A stretch of 64,000 nucleotides of DNA from Segnochrobactrum spirostomi (GCF_009600605.1 NZ_VWNA01000001.1:124001-188000); one strand, 5' to 3'; shown: positions 44,764 to 55,456, numbered from the stretch's first letter. Numbers and translations are program-made. The notes: generated by a model from the sequence alone, not told the origin.

Positions 44764-47460
44764 ATGCACGTCGTCATCGTAGAATCGCCCGCTAAGGCGA
44801 AGACGATCAATAAATATCTGGGTCCGGACTATCAGGTTCTGGCGTCGTACGGTCACGTCCGCGACCTGCCCGCGAAGGATGGTTCCGTCCTCCCGGACGA
44901 CGACTTCGCCATGAGCTGGGAGGTCGACGCGAAGTCGCAGAAGCGGCTCGCCGACATTGCCCGTGCCGTGAAGGACGCCGATCGCCTGATCCTGGCGACC
45001 GACCCGGATCGCGAAGGCGAGGCGATCTCCTGGCACGTGCTCCAGGTCTTGAAGGAGAAGCGCGCGCTCAAGTCGCAGCCGGTCGAGCGCGTCGTCTTCA
45101 ACGCCATCACGAAGTCGTCGGTGCTCGACGCGATGGCCCACCCGAGGGCGATCGACGGCCCGCTGGTGGACGCCTATCTCGCCCGCCGCGCCCTCGATTA
45201 TCTCGTCGGTTTCACGCTCTCGCCGGTGCTGTGGCGCAAGCTGCCCGGTGCCCGTTCGGCGGGTCGCGTGCAATCGGTCTCGCTGCGGCTGGTCTGCGAT
45301 CGCGAATCCGAGATCGAGACCTTCGTCACCCAGGAATATTGGTCGATCCTGGTTCGGCTCGCGACGCCGAAGGGCGACGAGTTCGACGCCCGCCTCGCGA
45401 CGCTCGACGGCCGCAAGATCGCCCGCCTCGACGTCACCAACGGCGACGATGCCCGGGCGATCGGCTCGCTTCTCGAAGGCGCCGCCTTCACGGTGACCGG
45501 CATCGAATCGAAGCCGACCCGCCGCAATCCCTATCCGCCGTTCACCACCTCGACCCTTCAGCAGGAGGCGTCCCGCAAGCTCGGGCTCGCCCCGGCGCGC
45601 ACGATGCAGATCGCGCAGCGCCTTTACGAAGGCGTCGATATCGGCGGCGAGACGGTCGGTCTCATCACCTATATGCGAACCGACGGCGTCGACGTGGCGC
45701 CGGAGGCGATCGCCGCGATCCGCCGCGAGATCGCCACCCTTCACGGCGACCGCTACGTGCCGAACGCGCCGCGCCGCTACACCGTCAAGGCGAAGAATGC
45801 GCAGGAAGCCCACGAGGCGATCCGGCCGACCGACGTGTCGCGCCATCCCGACCGGGTGAAGCGCTACCTCGATGCCGAGCAGGCGAAGCTCTATGAACTC
45901 ATCTGGAAGCGTACTGTCGCGAGCCAGATGGAATCCGCCGAGATCGAGCGCACGACCGTCGACATCCTCGCCAAGAACGGCACCCGTCAGGCCGAGCTCA
46001 AGGCGACCGGCTCGGTGGTGCGCTTCGACGGCTTCCTGACGCTCTACCAGGAAGGGCGCGACGACGAGGAAGACGAGGAAGCGCGCCGTCTTCCCGCGAT
46101 GGCGAACGGCGACGCCCTCGCCCGCCGGTCCGTCGTGACCACCCAGCACTTCACCGAGCCGCCGCCGCGCTACACCGAAGCGACCCTCATCAAGAAGATG
46201 GAGGAGCTCGGCATCGGCCGGCCGTCGACCTATTCGGCGACCCTCTCGGTGCTGCGCGATCGCGAATATGTGCGCCTCGACCGCAAGCGACTGATCCCCG
46301 AGGACAAGGGCCGGCTCGTCATCGCCTTCCTCGCCTCCTTCTTCGACCGCTACGTGGAATATGATTTCACCGCGAGCCTCGAAGAGCAGCTCGACAAGAT
46401 CTCCGCCGGCGAGCTCGACTGGCGCGAGGTGCTGCGGCTGTTCTGGAAGGACTTCTCGGCGGCGGTCGGCGAGATCAAGGATCTGCGCGTCTCCGAGGTG
46501 CTCGACACGCTCAACGACGCGCTCGCTCCGCACATCTTCCCGCCCCGGGAGGACGGCGCGGACCCGCGCTCCTGCCCGACCTGCGGCGTCGGCCGCCTGT
46601 CGCTCAAGACCGGTAAGTTCGGTGCCTTCATCGGCTGCTCGAACTATCCGGAATGCCGCTACACCCGCCAGATCGGGACAGCCGAGGGCGACACGGCGGC
46701 GGAAGCGGACGGACCGCGGGTCATCGGCCAGGACCCGGGCACCGGGCTCGACGTGACCCTGCGCAGCGGCCGCTTCGGGCCGTACCTCCAGCTCGGCGAA
46801 GGCGACAAGCCGAAGCGCGCCTCGCTGCCGAAGGGTTGGGAGCCGGCGACGATCGATCTCGAGCGGGCCGTCGCCCTGCTGTCGCTGCCGCGCGAGGTCG
46901 GCGTGCATCCGGAGACGGGCAAGCCGATCACGGCGGGCATCGGGCGCTACGGCCCGTTCGTCAATCACGACGGCGCGTTCGCCAACCTGTCCTCGGCCGA
47001 GGAGGTCTTTTCCGTCGGCATCAACCGCGCAGTCGCGGTGCTCGCCGAGAAGAAGGAGCGCGGCGGCCGCCCCGGTGGCGCCGCCTCCGCCGGCCGCGCG
47101 CTCGGGGATCATCCGGACGGCGGCAGCGTAACCGTCCGCGACGGCCGCTACGGGCCCTATGTGAACCACGGCAAGGTCAACGCCACGCTGCCGCGTGGCA
47201 TGGACCCGGCGGCGATCACCCTCGCCCAGGCGCTCGAGGTGATCGCGGCCAAGGTCGCCAAGGACGGGGACGGCAAGCCTGCACGCCGCGCGCCCGCGAA
47301 GAGCGCCAAGAGCGCGGCGAAGCCCGCCGGCGAGAAGGCACCGGCCAAGAAGGCGGCTCCCAAGGCCGGCACGGCGAAGGCCGGCGCCGCCAAGGCGGCA
47401 GCGAAACCGGCGGCGAAAACGACCACCAAAACGACTGCCCGCAGCAAAGCCGCGGGCTGA
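44764..47460 (+). CDS. topA: DNA topoisomerase I
   Basis: Type IA topoisomerase that relaxes negative supercoils. 898 residues. TOPRIM domain: VVIVESPAKAKTINKYLG and DPDREGEAISWH. Catalytic Tyr in GLITYMRTDGVDV (about residue 303). One clear four-cysteine zinc finger (CPTCGVGRLSLKTGKFGAFIGC and CRY). C-terminal topoisomerase repeats GRYGPFVNHDG and GRYGPYVNHGK follow, then a Lys/Ala-rich tail of about 65 residues that may aid DNA binding. rnr follows 11 bp later, the usual order. Confidence 0.97.
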   Translation: MHVVIVESPAKAKTINKYLGPDYQVLASYGHVRDLPAKDGSVLPDDDFAMSWEVDAKSQKRLADIARAVKDADRLILATDPDREGEAISWHVLQVLKEKRALKSQPVERVVFNAITKSSVLDAMAHPRAIDGPLVDAYLARRALDYLVGFTLSPVLWRKLPGARSAGRVQSVSLRLVCDRESEIETFVTQEYWSILVRLATPKGDEFDARLATLDGRKIARLDVTNGDDARAIGSLLEGAAFTVTGIESKPTRRNPYPPFTTSTLQQEASRKLGLAPARTMQIAQRLYEGVDIGGETVGLITYMRTDGVDVAPEAIAAIRREIATLHGDRYVPNAPRRYTVKAKNAQEAHEAIRPTDVSRHPDRVKRYLDAEQAKLYELIWKRTVASQMESAEIERTTVDILAKNGTRQAELKATGSVVRFDGFLTLYQEGRDDEEDEEARRLPAMANGDALARRSVVTTQHFTEPPPRYTEATLIKKMEELGIGRPSTYSATLSVLRDREYVRLDRKRLIPEDKGRLVIAFLASFFDRYVEYDFTASLEEQLDKISAGELDWREVLRLFWKDFSAAVGEIKDLRVSEVLDTLNDALAPHIFPPREDGADPRSCPTCGVGRLSLKTGKFGAFIGCSNYPECRYTRQIGTAEGDTAAEADGPRVIGQDPGTGLDVTLRSGRFGPYLQLGEGDKPKRASLPKGWEPATIDLERAVALLSLPREVGVHPETGKPITAGIGRYGPFVNHDGAFANLSSAEEVFSVGINRAVAVLAEKKERGGRPGGAASAGRALGDHPDGGSVTVRDGRYGPYVNHGKVNATLPRGMDPAAITLAQALEVIAAKVAKDGDGKPARRAPAKSAKSAAKPAGEKAPAKKAAPKAGTAKAGAAKAAAKPAAKTTTKTTARSKAAG

Positions 47461-47471
47461 GGCGGAGGAAA

Positions 47472-49772
47472 ATGGCCCCGACGCACCACGGAGACCGGGA
47501 AGACGGGGTCCTGCCGTCCCGCAAGGAAATCCTCGCTTATCTGGCCGAGCATCCCGGCGAGGCGGGCAAGCGCGAGCTCGCGCGCGCGTTCGGCATCCGC
47601 GGCGCCGGACGCATCGCCCTGAAGCGGCTCCTTAAGGAACTCGAGGCGGAAGGCATCGTCGAGCGACGGCGCAAGCGGCTCATCAAACCGGGTGACCTGC
47701 CGCCCGTCGCCGTCCTCGCCGTGGTCGGGCGTGATGCCGACGGCGAACTCATCGGTGAACCCGTCGCCTGGGACGCCGACAAGGGGCCCGCTCCGCGCAT
47801 CCCGATCATGGCCGAGCGGCACCGCGCCCGCGCGGTCGTCGGCCCCGCGCCCGGCGTCGGCGACAAGGTGCTCGCGCGCCTCGTCGATCCGCCCGCGGGC
47901 ATGGAGGCGCTGCGCGCCGGCCGCGTCATCAAGGTGATCGACCGCCGCGCCGATGCCGTGCTCGGCGTCGTGCAGATCTCCGTTGAGGGGCGCGGCGCGC
48001 GAATCCTGCCCGTGGACAAGAAACGGGCGCGCGAACTCGAGATCGAGCCCGACGGCCTCGAAGGCGCCGAGGACGGCGATCTCGTCTCCGTCTCCGTCAC
48101 GCGCGTCGGCCGCTACGGCCTGCCGAAGGCGCGGGTGGTGGAGCGCATCGGCTCGATGAAATCCGAGCGCGCGGTCTCGATGATCGCGATCCACACCCAC
48201 GGCATTCCGAACGTGTTTCCGGCCGCGGCGCTGGCGGAAGCCGAGGAGGCGAAGCCGGCCACGCTGAAGGACCGGGAGGACTGGCGGACACTGCCGCTCG
48301 TCACCATCGATCCGCCGGACGCCAAGGATCACGACGATGCGGTCCACGCCGAACCCGATCCGGACCCGGATAACAAAGGTGGTTTCCTCGTCACCGTCGC
48401 GATCGCCGATGTCGCCCATTATGTCCGCCCGCGCTCCGCCCTCGACAAGGAAGCCTTGAAGCGCGGCAATTCGGTCTATTTCCCCGATCACGTCGTGCCG
48501 ATGCTGCCGGAGCGGATCTCGAACGATCTCTGCTCGCTGAAAGAGGCCGTCGACCGCCCCGCCCTCGCGGTGCGCATGGTGTTCGGCCATGACGGCCGCA
48601 AGCGCTCCCACACCTTCCACCGCATCATGATGCGCTCGGCCGCGCGGCTCGCTTATGCCGAGGCGCAGGCGGCGATCGACGGGCGGCCGAGCGAGCGCAC
48701 CGAGATCCTTCTCGATCCGATTCTGCGGCCACTTTGGGACGCGTACGCCTGCCTGAAGCGCGGACGCGACGCCCGCGAGCCCCTCGACCTCGATCTGCCC
48801 GAGCGCAAGATCATCCTCGACCGCAACGGCATGGTGGACCGCGTCTACGTGCCGGAACGCCTCGATGCCCACAAGCTGATCGAGGAGTTCATGATCCAGG
48901 CGAACGTCGCCGCCGCGGAGACGCTCGAAAAGCGCAAGACGGGTCTGCTCTACCGGATCCACGACGCCCCCTCGCTGGAGAAGCTCGAGGCGCTCAGGGA
49001 ATTCCTCTCGACCCTCGACATCAAGCTCGTCAAGGCGGGCAATCTGCGGCCCTCGCAATTCAACCAGATCCTCGCCCGCGTCGTAGGGACGCCCAACGCT
49101 CACCTGGTCAACGAGGTGGTGTTGCGCTCCCAGAGCCAGGCAGAATATTCGCCGGCTAATATCGGGCACTTCGGCCTCAATCTCCGGCGCTATGCCCACT
49201 TCACCTCGCCGATCCGCCGCTACGCCGATCTCGTGGTGCATCGCGGCCTGATCCGGACGCTCGGCTATGGCCCGGACGGGCTGACGGAAGAGCAGGAAGC
49301 GAAGCTCGAGCCGATCGGCGCGGACATTTCCGCGGCCGAGCGGCGGGCGATGGCCGCGGAACGCGAGACCGTCGACCGGCTGATCGCCCTCTGGCTCGCG
49401 GACAAGGTCGGGGCCCGTTTCCACGGCCGCATCGGCGGCGTCACCAAGGCCGGCCTTTTCATCAACCTCGACGAGACCGGTGCCGACGGCTTCGCGCCCG
49501 CGGCGACGCTGGGCCAGGATTATTACCATTATGACGAGGCAAGCCGCGCGCTGATCGGCCGGGCGACCGGCGAGACCTTCCGGCTCGGCGACAATGTCGA
49601 GGTGCGACTCGTCGAAGCGGCGCCCTTTGCCGGCGCACTTCGATTTGAAGTGTTGAGCGATGGCTCCTATCTCAGAGGAACGCGTTCCTCTCCAGACGGA
49701 CGCCGTCCCGGGCGCGTGCCGCCCGCCGGTCGCGCCAAGCCGCGCCGGACGACGAAAAAGGGCTCGCGATGA
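47472..49772 (+). CDS. rnr: Ribonuclease R
   Basis: 3'-to-5' exoribonuclease acting on structured RNA. 766 residues from ATG 47472, with GGAGG just before it. N-terminal helix-turn-helix (about 15-75), cold-shock domain, RNB catalytic domain with VTIDPPDAKDHDDAVHAEP (metal-binding aspartates) and RRYAHFTSPIRRYADLVVHR, then S1 domain ARFHGRIGGVTKAGLFINL and a basic tail. Overlaps the DUF983 gene by ATGA. Confidence 0.96.
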   Translation: MAPTHHGDREDGVLPSRKEILAYLAEHPGEAGKRELARAFGIRGAGRIALKRLLKELEAEGIVERRRKRLIKPGDLPPVAVLAVVGRDADGELIGEPVAWDADKGPAPRIPIMAERHRARAVVGPAPGVGDKVLARLVDPPAGMEALRAGRVIKVIDRRADAVLGVVQISVEGRGARILPVDKKRARELEIEPDGLEGAEDGDLVSVSVTRVGRYGLPKARVVERIGSMKSERAVSMIAIHTHGIPNVFPAAALAEAEEAKPATLKDREDWRTLPLVTIDPPDAKDHDDAVHAEPDPDPDNKGGFLVTVAIADVAHYVRPRSALDKEALKRGNSVYFPDHVVPMLPERISNDLCSLKEAVDRPALAVRMVFGHDGRKRSHTFHRIMMRSAARLAYAEAQAAIDGRPSERTEILLDPILRPLWDAYACLKRGRDAREPLDLDLPERKIILDRNGMVDRVYVPERLDAHKLIEEFMIQANVAAAETLEKRKTGLLYRIHDAPSLEKLEALREFLSTLDIKLVKAGNLRPSQFNQILARVVGTPNAHLVNEVVLRSQSQAEYSPANIGHFGLNLRRYAHFTSPIRRYADLVVHRGLIRTLGYGPDGLTEEQEAKLEPIGADISAAERRAMAAERETVDRLIALWLADKVGARFHGRIGGVTKAGLFINLDETGADGFAPAATLGQDYYHYDEASRALIGRATGETFRLGDNVEVRLVEAAPFAGALRFEVLSDGSYLRGTRSSPDGRRPGRVPPAGRAKPRRTTKKGSR

Positions 49773-50224
49773 GCGAATGGACCAACAAGGCGGCGACCGC
49801 TCCGCAAGGTGCATCTCCGGACGTCATGAAGCCGCCGCGCAATCTCGGTCAGGCCATGCGGCGCGGCGGTCTCGGCCATTGTCCGCAGTGCGGCGTCGGG
49901 CATCTCTTCAGCGGCTATCTCGCCGTCGCCGACCATTGCGAGGTGTGCGGGGAGGTTTTTCACCATCACCGTGCCGACGACGCTCCGCCTTATTTCACCA
50001 TCCTGATCGTCGGCCACATCATCGTCGGCCTGATCCTTTCGGTCGAAGTCGCCTTCGCCCCGCCGCTCTGGGTCCACGCACTGCTCTGGATCCCGCTGAC
50101 GATCCTGATGTCGCTCGCCCTGCTGCGGCCCATCAAGGGCGCGCTCATCGGGCTGCAATGGGCGCTCTACATGCACGGCTTCGATCCGACCGAGCCCGAT
50201 CCGGACGCCGTCGCGAGCTTCTGA
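49769..50224 (+). CDS. DUF983 membrane protein
   Basis: 151 residues. A small zinc-ribbon-like piece GHCPQCGVGHLFSGYLAVADHCEVCGE (CxxC twice) precedes two membrane helices (about 78-100 and 103-125). Role unknown; it is regularly found after rnr in alphaproteobacteria. The start overlaps the rnr stop, so it is translationally coupled. Confidence 0.88.
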   Translation: MSEWTNKAATAPQGASPDVMKPPRNLGQAMRRGGLGHCPQCGVGHLFSGYLAVADHCEVCGEVFHHHRADDAPPYFTILIVGHIIVGLILSVEVAFAPPLWVHALLWIPLTILMSLALLRPIKGALIGLQWALYMHGFDPTEPDPDAVASF

Positions 50225-50477
50225 CCCAATCTGCCCCCCGTACTCGGGTCTCCGCGCGCCCCCATTCAGGGGTGCGCTGCCCTGCTACTGCGTAATCGCT
50301 CAATGATGAGCGTACGCAGCGCTCCGATCCCGTCTTGCCGGACGCGCTAGAATCACGCGAACGATGGGTTCGCGGGATGACCTCGTCTTGGCCGCACGGA
50401 ACCTGCGCGAGGCTAAGCGCTGGACCAGATCGGGTCGATGTAGCGCCCCTCCCCACGCGCTCGACATCCGCCGCCGC

Positions 50478-50525
50478 CTCCTTCTCCCCGCTGGGGAGAA
50501 GGTGCCCGAAGGGCGGATGAGGGGG
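50478..50525 (+). repeat. Palindromic extragenic repeat, copy 1
   Basis: Contains CTTCTCCCC-GCT-GGGGAGAAG followed by GTGCCCGAAGGGCGGATGAG. Repeats of this type (stem of TTCTCCCC with a trailing GGATGAGG) are scattered in many Hyphomicrobiales genomes. Confidence 0.75.
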
Positions 50526-50570
50526 AGCGACCTGCCCGACGACCGGCGCGGACGCTCCGCCGCAAGAAGA

Positions 50571-50621
50571 CCCCTCATCCGGCCCTATCGGGCCACCTTC
50601 TCCCCGCGAGCGGGGCGAAGG
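50571..50621 (-). repeat. Palindromic extragenic repeat, copy 2 (inverted)
   Basis: Begins CCCCTCATCCGGCCCTATCG and continues GGGCCACCTTCTCCCCGCG, the reverse orientation of copy 1, with internal stems GGCCC-TATC-GGGCC and CCCCGC-GA-GCGGGG. Together the copies form a BIME-like pair. Confidence 0.72.
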
Positions 50622-50623
50622 GA

Positions 50624-50687
50624 ACGGCGAGGCCGAGCGAGGGTGGTGACGGCAAGGCCGAGCCAAGGGTGGTCACGGCGAGGCCGA
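50624..50687 (+). repeat. Degenerate tandem repeat, about 2.5 units of 25-26 bp
   Basis: Units start ACGGCGAGGCCGAGCGAGGG (50624), ACGGCAAGGCCGAGCCAAGG (50649) and ACGGCGAGGCCGA (50675). Directly follows palindromic copy 2. Confidence 0.65.
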
Positions 50688-50944
50688 TCCCGAGCTGTGG
50701 GAGCGCCGGAGGTTCATCCTGCGCGGCTGGCACTAGGCCGATCGTCTCTGAGGACGCTTGGCCATCAAGATTTGTCCGGCCCGCGCCCACCCGCCGACTA
50801 TCCTCTACACTGGATCTCTCATCCGAATCGAGTCGATTGGATATAATGATCCGAAGGGCCGCGCCGCCGGCCTGGACGGATACAACACCTTGAGCCGACG
50901 GCGCTTTGCAACCCTCGGCTCTCGGATAAAAGGATCACGCCGTC

Positions 50945-51232
50945 ATGACCGCCATCGTCTCGGTGCATCTGACGATCCGCGGCCGGGTGCAGGGCGTGGG
51001 TTATCGGGAGTGGATGCGCCGCACCGCGACCGCCCTCGGCCTTGCCGGCTGGGTGCGGAACGTCTCCGCCGACCGCTCCGTGGAGGCGGTGATTTCGGGG
51101 CCTGAGGGTGTGGTCGAGGAGATGATCGCGGCGTGCCGCCGCGGGCCGGCCGCCGCCGAGGTCACGGCGGTGGAGCGCCGCCCCGGCGAGGCGGTCGCCG
51201 GCGGCTTCGAGGTGCTGCCGACGCGGGTCTGA
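50945..51232 (+). CDS. acyP: Acylphosphatase
   Basis: 95 residues. Catalytic loop [19 protein letters not shown] (Arg about 23 and the conserved VQGVGYR) and Asn in [18 protein letters not shown]. Hydrolyses carboxyl-phosphate bonds; its cellular role is unclear. Stands alone, convergent with gmk. Confidence 0.93.
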   Translation: MTAIVSVHLTIRGRVQGVGYREWMRRTATALGLAGWVRNVSADRSVEAVISGPEGVVEEMIAACRRGPAAAEVTAVERRPGEAVAGGFEVLPTRV

Positions 51233-51273
51233 GGCGAATCACTAAGCCGGCAAATGAAATTCGATTCGCTGGC

Positions 51274-51939
51274 TTAGAGTTCGGCCTTGATCGACTCGAT
51301 GAGCCGCGCAATTCCGACCTCTGCGCGCGTCCGCTTCAGCCGCTCGGCGCGCAGAATCGCCTTCACCCCGCCGATCGCGCGCTCCAGGTCGTCGTTGACG
51401 ACGACATAGTCGTACTCCACCCAGTGATCGAGCTCCGACTTGGCGTTGACGAGGCGGCGGGCGATGGTCTCCTCGCTGTCCTCGGCGCGGCGGTCGAGCC
51501 GCGCCTTGAGCTCACGGGCCGCCGGCGGCAGCACGAACAGCGTCACCACGTCGTCGGGCATCGCCTTGGCGAGCTGCTGGGTGCCCTGCCAATCGATGTC
51601 GAACACGACGTCGAGGCCCTGTTGCAGCCAGTTTTCGACCGGCTCCTTCGGCGTACCGTAGAAATTGCCGTGCACCTCGGCCCACTCGATGAGCTCGCCG
51701 TGGTCGCGCATCGCCTCGAACTTGTGGACCGGGATGAAGTGATAATGGGTGCCGTCGATCTCGCTCGGCCGGCGCGCCCGCGTCGTCACCGAGACCGAGA
51801 GGCGGATGCGGCCCTGCTCGGCCGGGTCCTGGAGCAGGTTGCGCGTGAGCGTCGATTTGCCGGCCCCCGACGGCGAGGAGAGCACCATCAGAACGCCGCG
51901 GCGGGCGAGCGGGGTCGAGGCGTCGGTCACAATCGTCAC
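51274..51939 (-). CDS. gmk: Guanylate kinase
   Basis: Phosphorylates GMP/dGMP. 221 residues from the GTG at 51939, which overlaps the yicC stop (GTGA). P-loop [14 protein letters not shown]-binding [21 protein letters not shown] and [12 protein letters not shown]. Ends the fab-mltG-yicC-gmk cluster. Confidence 0.96.
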   Translation of the reverse strand: MTIVTDASTPLARRGVLMVLSSPSGAGKSTLTRNLLQDPAEQGRIRLSVSVTTRARRPSEIDGTHYHFIPVHKFEAMRDHGELIEWAEVHGNFYGTPKEPVENWLQQGLDVVFDIDWQGTQQLAKAMPDDVVTLFVLPPAARELKARLDRRAEDSEETIARRLVNAKSELDHWVEYDYVVVNDDLERAIGGVKAILRAERLKRTRAEVGIARLIESIKAEL

Positions 51940-52841
51940 TCCAGGTTCTGAACCTGCTCGCGAAGCTGATCGACGGCCGCCTTGAGGTCCAGCCCGATTC
52001 GCGTCAGGTCCACATCGTTCGATTTCGAGCAGAGCGTATTCGCCTCGCGGCCGAATTCCTGGGCGAGGAAGTCGAGCCGCCGTCCGGCCGCCCCACCGGC
52101 CGCGAGGATCTCGCGGGCCTGGGCGACATGGGCCTGAAGGCGGTCGATCTCTTCCTGGATGTCGGCGCGGGTCGCGAGCAGCGCCGCCTCCTGGTGCAGC
52201 CGCTGCTCGTCGAGCGCCGGCTGCTGCTCGAACAGGCGGGCGACATCGGCCGCGAGCCGGGCCCGGATCGCCTCGGGAGTGCGGCCCGGCGCCCGCGTCG
52301 CAGCGGCGGTGAGCGCCTCGATGGTGTCGACATGGCGGGCGAGCGCCGCGGCGACGGAGGCCCCTTCGATCCGGCGCATGGCGACGAGGCCGTCGAGCGC
52401 GGCATCGAACCCGGCGAGTAGCGCCGTCTGAAGGGCCGTGCGGTCCGCCTCGCTCGGCGTCCCCTCGCCCGCCTCGATGACACCGCGGACCGCCATCAGC
52501 GCCTCGGCCGAAGGCAGCGGCCCGCCGACCCGGGCCCGGATCGTCTCGGCGATGGCGAGGACGTCGTCGAGAACCTGCGCGTTGAGGCGGACACGGCCCG
52601 TGGCCGCCCCGGCCTCGAGCTGGAGGCCGATCGTGACGTTGCCGCGGGTGAGCCGCTTGCCGGCCCGCGCCCGCACCTCCGCCTCGAGGCCGTCGAGGCC
52701 CGGCGGCAGCCGCAGGCGCAGATCCAGCGAGCGACCGTTGACGCTGCGCAGCTCCCACGCCCACCCCTGCCCGTGGAAGGTCCCCGCCGTCCGGGCGAAG
52801 CCGGTCATGCTGGCGAGGGTGTCGGAAGCGCGTTGCGTCAT
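51936..52841 (-). CDS. yicC: YicC-family protein (endoribonuclease-like)
   Basis: 301 residues. N-terminal domain begins [32 protein letters not shown]-terminal DUF1732 has [23 protein letters not shown]. Both are signatures of YicC, reported to act in RNA decay. Overlaps gmk by a GTGA, so the pair is coupled. Seventy bases separate it from mltG. Confidence 0.94.
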   Translation of the reverse strand: MTQRASDTLASMTGFARTAGTFHGQGWAWELRSVNGRSLDLRLRLPPGLDGLEAEVRARAGKRLTRGNVTIGLQLEAGAATGRVRLNAQVLDDVLAIAETIRARVGGPLPSAEALMAVRGVIEAGEGTPSEADRTALQTALLAGFDAALDGLVAMRRIEGASVAAALARHVDTIEALTAAATRAPGRTPEAIRARLAADVARLFEQQPALDEQRLHQEAALLATRADIQEEIDRLQAHVAQAREILAAGGAAGRRLDFLAQEFGREANTLCSKSNDVDLTRIGLDLKAAVDQLREQVQNLE

Positions 52842-52909
52842 CGTGGGGTCCGGATGCGAGAAGCGCCGCCCGAAGGCGGCGCCAGAAGAAGGAAAGCGGG
52901 GCCGGCCGT

Positions 52910-54076
52910 TCAGTTCGCCGGTGTCGCCGGCTGGACGGATTGCGTCTCGTCGTCGTCAGGCGCGTTGGCCCGGTTCTGCTCGATCTGGCGCCAGCGTGCA
53001 ACGTTGCGATTGTGCTCGTCGAGGCTCGAGGAGAAGACGTGCCCGCCGCTGCCGTCGGCGACGAAATAGAGCGCGTCGGTCTTCGCCGGATGAGCGACCG
53101 CCTCGATCGAGTCCTTGCCGGGATTGCCGATCGGTCCGGGCGGCAGACCCTTGATCTGATAGGTGTTGTAGGGGTTCGGCCGGGTCAGGTCGGTCTTCAG
53201 GATGGTGCGCGCCTGCTTCCACGACGCGCCGCCGAACAGACCGTAGATGATGGTCGGGTCGGACTGCAGCTTCATCCCCTTCTTCAACCGGTTGATGAAC
53301 ACGGCCGCGACCATCGGGCGCTCCTCCGGCTTGCCCGTCTCCTTCTCGACGATCGAGGCGAGAATCACGAGGTCCCGGGAGCTCTCGAGCGGAAGCCCCG
53401 GCTCGCGTCCGGCCCAGGCTTCGGCGAGCAGCTTCGTCTGCGCCTTCTCCATGCGGTCGAGAAGCTGCCGGCGCGGCGTGCCGCGGGTGAAGTTGTAGGT
53501 CTCGGGAAGCAGGCTGCCCTCGGGCGGAATGGAATCGATGGTGCCCATCAGGAAGGCATCGGCGGTCAGCTTGTCGACGACCTGCGCGCTGGTGACGCCT
53601 TCGGGGATCGTCATCGTGCGCTGGATCGAGCGGCCGGCGACGATCTCATCCATCACCTGCGCCATCGTCACGCCGGGGGCGAAGGCGTACTCGCCGGCCT
53701 TCATCTCGCCGGTGGTACGATAGACCTTCGCCGCCGCCTCGAATATCCAGCGGTTGGTGATCACCTTGCCGTCTTCGAGGAGCCCCGCGATGTCGTCGAG
53801 GTTGGAGCCGGGCGGAATCAGGACGGTCGTCGCGGCCGTCAGCGGCCCCGGCGATTCATAGGCGCTCTTGCCCCAATAGACGATGCCACCGACGCCGAGC
53901 GCGATGACGAGCAACGCGGTCAGGATGAAATTCAGAACGAGAACGAGCGGGTTGCGGGCGTGGCGCGAGCGCGGGCGCGGGGCCGACACGGGCTGGATCA
54001 GCTTCTGCGGGCTGCGCGGGGTGCGTCGCCGGCGGGAGCCGGTCGAATCGGAGGTGTCGTTCCCGTTGTCCTTCAT
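52910..54076 (-). CDS. mltG: Endolytic murein transglycosylase MltG
   Basis: 388 residues. Basic cytoplasmic N-terminus, one membrane helix (about 46-68, [23 protein letters not shown]), a LysM-like domain and the YceG catalytic domain with [32 protein letters not shown] (catalytic Glu in ETG). It cleaves nascent glycan strands and sets their length. Here it follows fabF, the common alphaproteobacterial order. Confidence 0.95.
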   Translation of the reverse strand: MKDNGNDTSDSTGSRRRRTPRSPQKLIQPVSAPRPRSRHARNPLVLVLNFILTALLVIALGVGGIVYWGKSAYESPGPLTAATTVLIPPGSNLDDIAGLLEDGKVITNRWIFEAAAKVYRTTGEMKAGEYAFAPGVTMAQVMDEIVAGRSIQRTMTIPEGVTSAQVVDKLTADAFLMGTIDSIPPEGSLLPETYNFTRGTPRRQLLDRMEKAQTKLLAEAWAGREPGLPLESSRDLVILASIVEKETGKPEERPMVAAVFINRLKKGMKLQSDPTIIYGLFGGASWKQARTILKTDLTRPNPYNTYQIKGLPPGPIGNPGKDSIEAVAHPAKTDALYFVADGSGGHVFSSSLDEHNRNVARWRQIEQNRANAPDDDETQSVQPATPAN

Positions 54077-54193
54077 GCGCTCGCCAACCTGTCTCGGGGC
54101 TCTCGGGGCCGCCCGCGTTCGGGACGTCGTGAAGAACGGTCACCGCGCGGGGACCGCGGCGGCGGGCTCGACGGCCCGCCGCGCGCATGCCGG

Positions 54194-55456
54194 TCAGGCG
54201 TCGTAGCGGCGCAGGATCAGCGATGCGTTGGTGCCACCAAAGCCGAACGAATTCGACATAACGGTGTTCACTTCCATCGCCTTGGCCTTATGCGGCACGA
54301 GGTCGATCGAGGTCTCGACGGACGGGTTGTCGAGATTGATGGTCGGCGGCACGATGTTGTCCCGCATGGCGAGGATCGAGAAAATCGCCTCCACCGACCC
54401 GGCCGCCCCGAGGAGGTGGCCGGTCATCGACTTGGTCGAGGAGACCGCCTTGCCCGCCGCCGCATTGCCTAGGAACCGCTCGACCGCGCTGAGCTCGATG
54501 CCGTCACCCATGGTCGAAGTGCCGTGAGTGTTGATGTAGTCGATGTCGCCCGGCATGATTCCGGCGCGCTTCAGCGCCATGTTCATGCAGCGATAGGCGC
54601 CGTCGCCGTCCTCGGACGGGGCGGTGATGTGATAGGCGTCGCCGGAGAGGCCGTAGCCGATCACTTCCGCATAGATCTTGGCGCCGCGGGCCCGCGCATG
54701 CTCGAGCTCCTCGAGCACAACGACACCGGCGCCCTCGCCCATCACGAAACCATCGCGGTCGCGGTCATAGGGGCGCGAGGCGCGGGTCGGCTCGTCGTTG
54801 AAGTTCGTGGAGAGCGCACGGCAAGCCGCGAAGCCGGCGAGCGCGAGGCGACCGATCGGCGATTCGGTACCACCGGCCACCATCACGTCGGCATCGTCGA
54901 GCGCGATGAGGCGCGCGGCGTCGCCGATGGCGTGGGCGCCCGTGGAGCAGGCCGTGACGACGGCGTGGTTCGGCCCCTTGAGGCCGTGCCGGATCGACAC
55001 GTAGCCGGACGCGAGATTGATCAGGCGACCCGGAATGAAGAAGGGCGAAATGCGGCGCGGGCCGCGATCGCGCAGGGTGTGCGCGGCGTCCTCGATGCCA
55101 ATGAGGCCGCCGATGCCCGAGCCGATCAGCACGCCGGAGCGCACCTGCTCGTCATAGGTCTTCGCCTCGAAGCCCGAATCGCGCATCGCCTGTTCGGCGG
55201 CCGCCACGGCATAGACAATGAATTCGTCGACCTTGCGGGCTTCCTTCGGCTCCATCCAATCGTCGGGATTGTAGGTGCCCTCGGAGCCGTCGCCGCGCGG
55301 AATGATGCCGGCAACCTGGCAAGCCAGATCGGACACGTCGAAATGCGTGATGCGCTGGACGCCGCTGCGCCCCTCGATCAGGCGTGACCACGTGACATCG
55401 ACGCCGCAACCGAGCGGCGTCACCATGCCCAGGCCCGTAATGACTACTCGTCTCAT
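54194..55456 (-). CDS. fabF: Beta-ketoacyl-ACP synthase II
   Basis: Elongates fatty acids by condensing malonyl-ACP with acyl-ACP. 420 residues. Catalytic triad: Cys in VVTACSTGAHAIGDA, His in INTHGTSTMGDGIE, His in KSMTGHLLGAAGSVEA. C-terminal SFGFGGTNASLI. Lies 92 bp after acpP. Confidence 0.97.
   Translation of the reverse strand: MRRVVITGLGMVTPLGCGVDVTWSRLIEGRSGVQRITHFDVSDLACQVAGIIPRGDGSEGTYNPDDWMEPKEARKVDEFIVYAVAAAEQAMRDSGFEAKTYDEQVRSGVLIGSGIGGLIGIEDAAHTLRDRGPRRISPFFIPGRLINLASGYVSIRHGLKGPNHAVVTACSTGAHAIGDAARLIALDDADVMVAGGTESPIGRLALAGFAACRALSTNFNDEPTRASRPYDRDRDGFVMGEGAGVVVLEELEHARARGAKIYAEVIGYGLSGDAYHITAPSEDGDGAYRCMNMALKRAGIMPGDIDYINTHGTSTMGDGIELSAVERFLGNAAAGKAVSSTKSMTGHLLGAAGSVEAIFSILAMRDNIVPPTINLDNPSVETSIDLVPHKAKAMEVNTVMSNSFGFGGTNASLILRRYDA

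Larger units (their letters stand above)
50225..50944. other. 720-bp intergenic region with repeats, no gene
   Basis: I find no coding signal. The region holds two copies of a palindromic extragenic repeat in opposite orientation (50478-50525, 50571-50621) and a short degenerate tandem repeat (50624-50687), listed separately. The last 100 bp are less GC-rich and likely carry the acyP promoter. Confidence 0.7.

Noticed and set aside
47157-49814. 885-residue open frame on the minus strand opposite rnr
   Set aside because: Its sequence is a low-complexity Arg/Asp/Glu/Gly-rich product of antisense reading in GC-rich DNA; rnr on the plus strand has all family motifs.
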